Of a stretch of 24,750 nucleotides of DNA, positions 21,525-24,750 are shown in pieces. Both the position numbers and the translations under genes were made by a program. Under the pieces are notes generated by a model. That model did no database searches. It was not told the origin of the DNA and saw only the letters and a list, made by a program, of their open reading frames with translations. Numbering within the stretch: position 1 is the stretch's first letter; every line of letters starts with the position of its first letter. Location of the stretch: the NCBI GenBank assembly GCA_910587775.1, contig CAJUNF010000023.1:1-24750 (forward strand), in the 5' to 3' direction. The stretch comes from an uncultured Bacilli bacterium. Its GTDB lineage: Bacteria > Bacillota_I > Bacilli_A > RF39 > UBA660.

Positions 21525-23264
21525 ATGTTTCATATCGATGATGCGGAAATTAATCACATCCGTGAAAATGCAGATATCGTCGAGATAGTTAGTAGTTATA
21601 TTCCTCTAACACAAAAAGGAAAAAACTTTTTCGGAGTATGTCCTTTTCATAATGACCATGCCCCAAGTATGAGTGTTTCTAGTGAAAAAGGAATATTTAA
21701 ATGCTTTTCTTGTGGAGCAACAGGAAATGTATTCAAATTTGTAAGTGATTTTGAAAATATTTCTTTTGTAGAAGCAGTTCAAAAAATTGCTGAAAAAGTT
21801 GGAATTACATTAAAAAGCCAAATCGTAACAAAAAAAGCCAAAAAGAATTCTTTAGAATATCAAATTATGGATTTCAGTTCTTTATTTTTTCAAAACAATT
21901 TAATGACTGAAAAAGGACTAACAGCACTAAATTATCTTAAAAGTAGAGCTCTAGATGAAGATACAATAAAAGAGTTTCAAATTGGGTTATCCTTTTCTTC
22001 AAATAGTTTATATGAATTGTTAAAAACAAAAAAATACGAAAATAAAACATTAGTAAATTTAGGATTAATAAATCAAAACGGTTTAAACTTTCATGATATT
22101 TTTGTTCATCGAATTATGTTTCCAATACACAATATAAATGGAGAAACGGTTGGATTTACAGGGCGCATTTATCAAAAAGATAGTACACCTCCAAAATATT
22201 TAAATTCTAAAGAAAGCTATATATTTAAAAAAGGAAATATTTTATTTAATTTTCATCGAGCAAAAGATGCAATAAGAATTGCCAAAAAAGTAATTTTAGT
22301 AGAAGGTAATATGGATGCTATTCGCATGTATTCGGTTGGAATTAAAAACACGATTGCTCTAATGGGAACAAGCTTAACATCTTATCAAATTCAAGAATTA
22401 AAAAAGCTTCGTGTTCCAATTGTTTTAATGTTTGATAATGATAGCGCTGGAAATATCGCTACTTACCAAAATGGAAATCTTTTAGAAAAAGAAGGAATGA
22501 ATGTTTCAGTAGTACGTTTAAGTGGTGAAAAAGATCCAGACGATTATATTATTAAAAATGGTGTGGAGAAAATTCAAAACAATATCAAAAATGCCATTTC
22601 CTTTTTAGAATTTAAACTCTCTTATTTAAAACAAAATAAAAATCTTCAAGATAGTGAAGACTTAGCAAATTACATTAAAGAAGTTTTAGAAAATATGAAA
22701 GATACTACTGATCCAATTTTAAAAGAAATTACACTAAAAAAACTTAGTGAAGATTATGGCGTATCTTTAGTTACACTAAAAGAAGAGCTAGAGAAAATTA
22801 GAAAAAATGAACAAATAGAAGTTAAAATTACTCCGAAAGAAGAAAGTCAAAATAAAAATGCCAAAAGCGCTGATAGTATCCATCATATTTTATATTTTAT
22901 GATGAATGATCCAAAATACATTTTGATGTATAAAAGTAAACTTGGTTATTTTAAAGATGCTAATTACCGCGGGCTGGCAAATGAAATATTAGCTTATTAC
23001 GAAATTCATAAAACAATTAACTTAGCAGATTTTCTAACATATGCAGAAAGTAGTAAATTAAAAGAAGAAATTTATAAAATCACAACAAGTATAAAAGACG
23101 AGAATATAAATGAACAAATAATGGAAGAATATATCGTAGCAGTAAGAAAAAAAATGAAAGAACAAGAAATCAAAGAATTAAAAGAACAACAAAAACAGGA
23201 ATTAGATGAAAACAGAAAACTAAATATAGCAATGCGTATTCAAGCATTAAAGAAAGAAGTGTAG
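21525..23264 (+). CDS. dnaG: DNA primase
   Basis: DnaG makes RNA primers for replication. About 579 residues from the preferred start. The N-terminal zinc ribbon is CPFH...CFSC (Cys39, His42, Cys60, Cys63). The catalytic core carries the Toprim motifs VEGNMDA (Glu260) and FDNDSAG (Asp304, Asp306). The C-terminal helical region of about 150 residues should bind the DnaB helicase. The frame opens at an ATG at 21519, but that codon abuts the ribosome binding site GGGAGG (21513-21518). The ATG at 21525 has six-base spacing and is preferred. It heads the dnaG-rpoD-trmK unit. Confidence 0.96.
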   Translation: MFHIDDAEINHIRENADIVEIVSSYIPLTQKGKNFFGVCPFHNDHAPSMSVSSEKGIFKCFSCGATGNVFKFVSDFENISFVEAVQKIAEKVGITLKSQIVTKKAKKNSLEYQIMDFSSLFFQNNLMTEKGLTALNYLKSRALDEDTIKEFQIGLSFSSNSLYELLKTKKYENKTLVNLGLINQNGLNFHDIFVHRIMFPIHNINGETVGFTGRIYQKDSTPPKYLNSKESYIFKKGNILFNFHRAKDAIRIAKKVILVEGNMDAIRMYSVGIKNTIALMGTSLTSYQIQELKKLRVPIVLMFDNDSAGNIATYQNGNLLEKEGMNVSVVRLSGEKDPDDYIIKNGVEKIQNNIKNAISFLEFKLSYLKQNKNLQDSEDLANYIKEVLENMKDTTDPILKEITLKKLSEDYGVSLVTLKEELEKIRKNEQIEVKITPKEESQNKNAKSADSIHHILYFMMNDPKYILMYKSKLGYFKDANYRGLANEILAYYEIHKTINLADFLTYAESSKLKEEIYKITTSIKDENINEQIMEEYIVAVRKKMKEQEIKELKEQQKQELDENRKLNIAMRIQALKKEV

Positions 23265-23267
23265 AGA

Positions 23268-24542
23268 ATGAAGAAAAAAAATAGTACAGTTGTAAAAAAT
23301 TTAATGGAATTAAAAAAAGAACAAGGATATATCACAATAAGTGATATAAAAGAACAACAGAGTATTTTAGAACTAAATGAAGATGATGTAAAAGAAGTTT
23401 TAGATAGCTTACAAAAAAGTAATATAGAAATATTAGAACAAGCACCAAAGAAAAAAGTAAGTAAATTAGTAGAAGTAAAAACTTTTGAAGAACGAAAAGA
23501 AGAACTATTAAAAAAAGGAAAAGAAAAAGGATCAATTACGTTTGAAGAACTAGCAGCTACATTAAAAGGATTAGATGTTGATAATGATTCACTAGATGAA
23601 TTATATAATGCTTTAATGGAAAATAATATTGAAGTAGTATCAGAAGATGATGAATCAAAACAAGGTGCTGAACCAATCATATTAAATGATACAGAAATAA
23701 CAAAAGATGTAAATATAAATGATCCAGTAAGAATGTATTTAAAAGAAATTGGTCGTATTCCACTATTAAGTGCTGAAGAAGAATTAGCACTTTCTGTAAG
23801 TGTAGCAAATGGTGGAGAAGATGCCAAAAATCGCCTTGCTGAATCAAATCTACGTTTAGTAGTAAGTATTGCAAAACGTTATGTTGGAAGAGGATTGTTA
23901 TTTCTAGACTTAATTCAAGAAGGTAATATTGGTCTTATGAAAGCAGTAGACAAATTTGATTACGATAAAGGATTTAAATTTTCAACTTATGCAACTTGGT
24001 GGATTCGTCAAGCTATTACAAGAGCATTAGCAGATCAAGCAAGAACAATACGTGTTCCAGTTCACATGGTAGAAACAATTAATAAAATGGCTCGAATTCA
24101 AAGACAATTAACACTTGAATTAAATAGAGAACCTTCAGAAGAAGAGATTGCTAAAAAAATGGGAATTACGGTTGAAAAAGTACGTGAAGTAATTAAGATA
24201 AGTCAAGATCCAGTTTCGCTTGAGACTCCAATTGGAGAAGAAGATGACTCTCATTTAGGAGATTTTGTAAAAGATATTAACGCAATGACTCCTGAAGAAT
24301 ATGCAACCAATGAAATTTTAAAAGAAGAAATTAAATCTGTGCTAGAAACATTACAAGAAAGAGAACAAGAAGTATTAGAATTAAGATTTGGATTAATTGA
24401 TGGTACTAGTCATACTCTAGAAGAAGTTGGAAAGAAATTTAATGTTACGAGAGAACGTATTCGTCAAATTGAAGCAAAAGCACTACGAAAATTACGTCAT
24501 CCATCAAGAGCAAAGAAACTAAAAGACTTTTTAACTGACTAA
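23268..24542 (+). CDS. rpoD: Primary sigma factor (RpoD/SigA) with doubled region 1.1
   Basis: The 424-residue vegetative sigma factor. Region 1.2 starts at DPVRMYLKEIGRIPLLSAEEE (about 151). Region 2 has NLRLVVSIAKRYVGRG, FLDLIQEGNIGLMKAVDKFD and FSTYATWWIRQAITRALADQ. Region 3 has ARTIRVPVHMVETINK. Region 4 has the helix-turn-helix HTLEEVGKKFNVTRERIRQIEAKALRKLR. The N terminus is longer than the roughly 370 residues usual in Firmicutes and contains two similar blocks, about 10-56 and 77-124, both with the region 1.1 pattern (K.G.IT...L..........L..AL...NIEV). The gene begins three bases after dnaG, with a weak GAGA ribosome binding site, and overlaps the trmK start. Confidence 0.97.
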   Translation: MKKKNSTVVKNLMELKKEQGYITISDIKEQQSILELNEDDVKEVLDSLQKSNIEILEQAPKKKVSKLVEVKTFEERKEELLKKGKEKGSITFEELAATLKGLDVDNDSLDELYNALMENNIEVVSEDDESKQGAEPIILNDTEITKDVNINDPVRMYLKEIGRIPLLSAEEELALSVSVANGGEDAKNRLAESNLRLVVSIAKRYVGRGLLFLDLIQEGNIGLMKAVDKFDYDKGFKFSTYATWWIRQAITRALADQARTIRVPVHMVETINKMARIQRQLTLELNREPSEEEIAKKMGITVEKVREVIKISQDPVSLETPIGEEDDSHLGDFVKDINAMTPEEYATNEILKEEIKSVLETLQEREQEVLELRFGLIDGTSHTLEEVGKKFNVTRERIRQIEAKALRKLRHPSRAKKLKDFLTD

Positions 24543-24750
24543 TGAAACAAAAAAGATTAGAGGCGATTTGTTCTTTTTTAACAAATAAAGATCACCTAAT
24601 TGACATCGGATGTGATCACGGTTATGTCTGCATTAAAATGGCTAAAGAAAATGCCCCTAAAATTATAGCTGCAGATATTCATGAAAAAGCATTAGAGTCA
24701 GCTAAAAAAAATATAAAAAAAGCAGGATTCCAAAAAAAGATCACATGTAT
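24542..24750 (+). CDS. trmK: tRNA (adenine(22)-N1)-methyltransferase TrmK, 3' end outside window
   Basis: The frame starts at the ATG that overlaps the rpoD stop (TAATG) and runs off the window after 69 codons. The sequence has the methyltransferase SAM-binding motif LIDIGCDHGYVCIKMA (18-33), then IIAADIHEKALESAKKNI, matching the TrmK/YqfN family (motif DIGSDHAYLP in Bacillus). TrmK methylates A22 in the D loop of some tRNAs. The position directly after rpoD is the conserved Firmicute order. No separate ribosome binding site is seen, so translation is probably coupled to rpoD. Confidence 0.88.
   Translation, partial: MKQKRLEAICSFLTNKDHLIDIGCDHGYVCIKMAKENAPKIIAADIHEKALESAKKNIKKAGFQKKITC

Noticed and set aside
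23240..23827. A 195-codon minus-strand frame opposite rpoD.
   Set aside because: Ser/Phe-rich shadow of the Glu/Lys-rich sigma N terminus on the other strand; no ribosome binding site or recognisable motif.

Overview
The window is a gene-dense, strongly AT-rich bacterial chromosome segment that reads like a low-GC Firmicute (Bacillota) of the Bacilli / Erysipelotrichia / uncultured Mollicutes-related kind. The genetic code is standard: TGG encodes Trp at conserved positions and TGA ends real genes (yidD and the first thioester-domain gene). Strong AGGAGG-type ribosome binding sites, RNase HIII, a YjcZ-like protein, ComEA/ComEC, and the dnaG-rpoD-trmK and rnhC-cvpA-trxA-uvrC gene orders all point to this group. 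The exact lineage is inference.

Layout. 1-151: a partial tRNA-Ile(GAU) and a complete tRNA-Glu(UUC), then a terminator. 230-1314 (minus): yidD, translationally coupled through a TTGA overlap to a lipoprotein that resembles the ZnuA/AdcA metal-binding proteins but has lost their histidine ligands. 1416-5014 (plus): rnc and smc. 5041-5592 (minus): def. 5699-6607 (plus): a MYG1-family protein. 6629-6823 (minus): a small YjcZ-like membrane protein. 6990-11926 (plus): ftsW-type SEDS gene, comEA, comEC, holA. 11953-12882 (minus): rnhC. 13018-14037 (plus): cvpA, trxA. 14044-14406 (minus): a one-domain IMPACT/YigZ protein. 14507-16291 (plus): uvrC. 16346-18494: an rnfC-rnfD pair with no other Rnf subunit nearby. 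18600-21426: a three-gene surface cassette made of two thioester-domain paralogues and a sortase. 21525-24750: dnaG, rpoD and the start of trmK.

Most of this is housekeeping: replication (dnaG, holA), chromosome organisation (smc), repair (uvrC, rnhC), transcription (rpoD), RNA processing (rnc, tRNAs, trmK), protein maturation (def, yidD), division or wall synthesis (ftsW) and DNA uptake (comEA/EC). Convergent genes share compact bidirectional terminators, some overlapping the ends of coding regions.

The parts most worth a second look are: (i) the thioester adhesin-sortase cassette, where one paralogue keeps the Cys/Gln pair, the other has Thr in place of the Cys, both carry a VPNT sorting motif, and the sortase has no Arg after its catalytic Cys; (ii) the orphan RnfC/RnfD pair with a degenerate flavin/NADH region; (iii) a housekeeping sigma factor with what looks like a tandem duplication of region 1.1; (iv) the ligand-less metal-binding lipoprotein. 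No CRISPR array, insertion sequence or prophage gene was seen, and no gap between genes exceeds about 170 bases.
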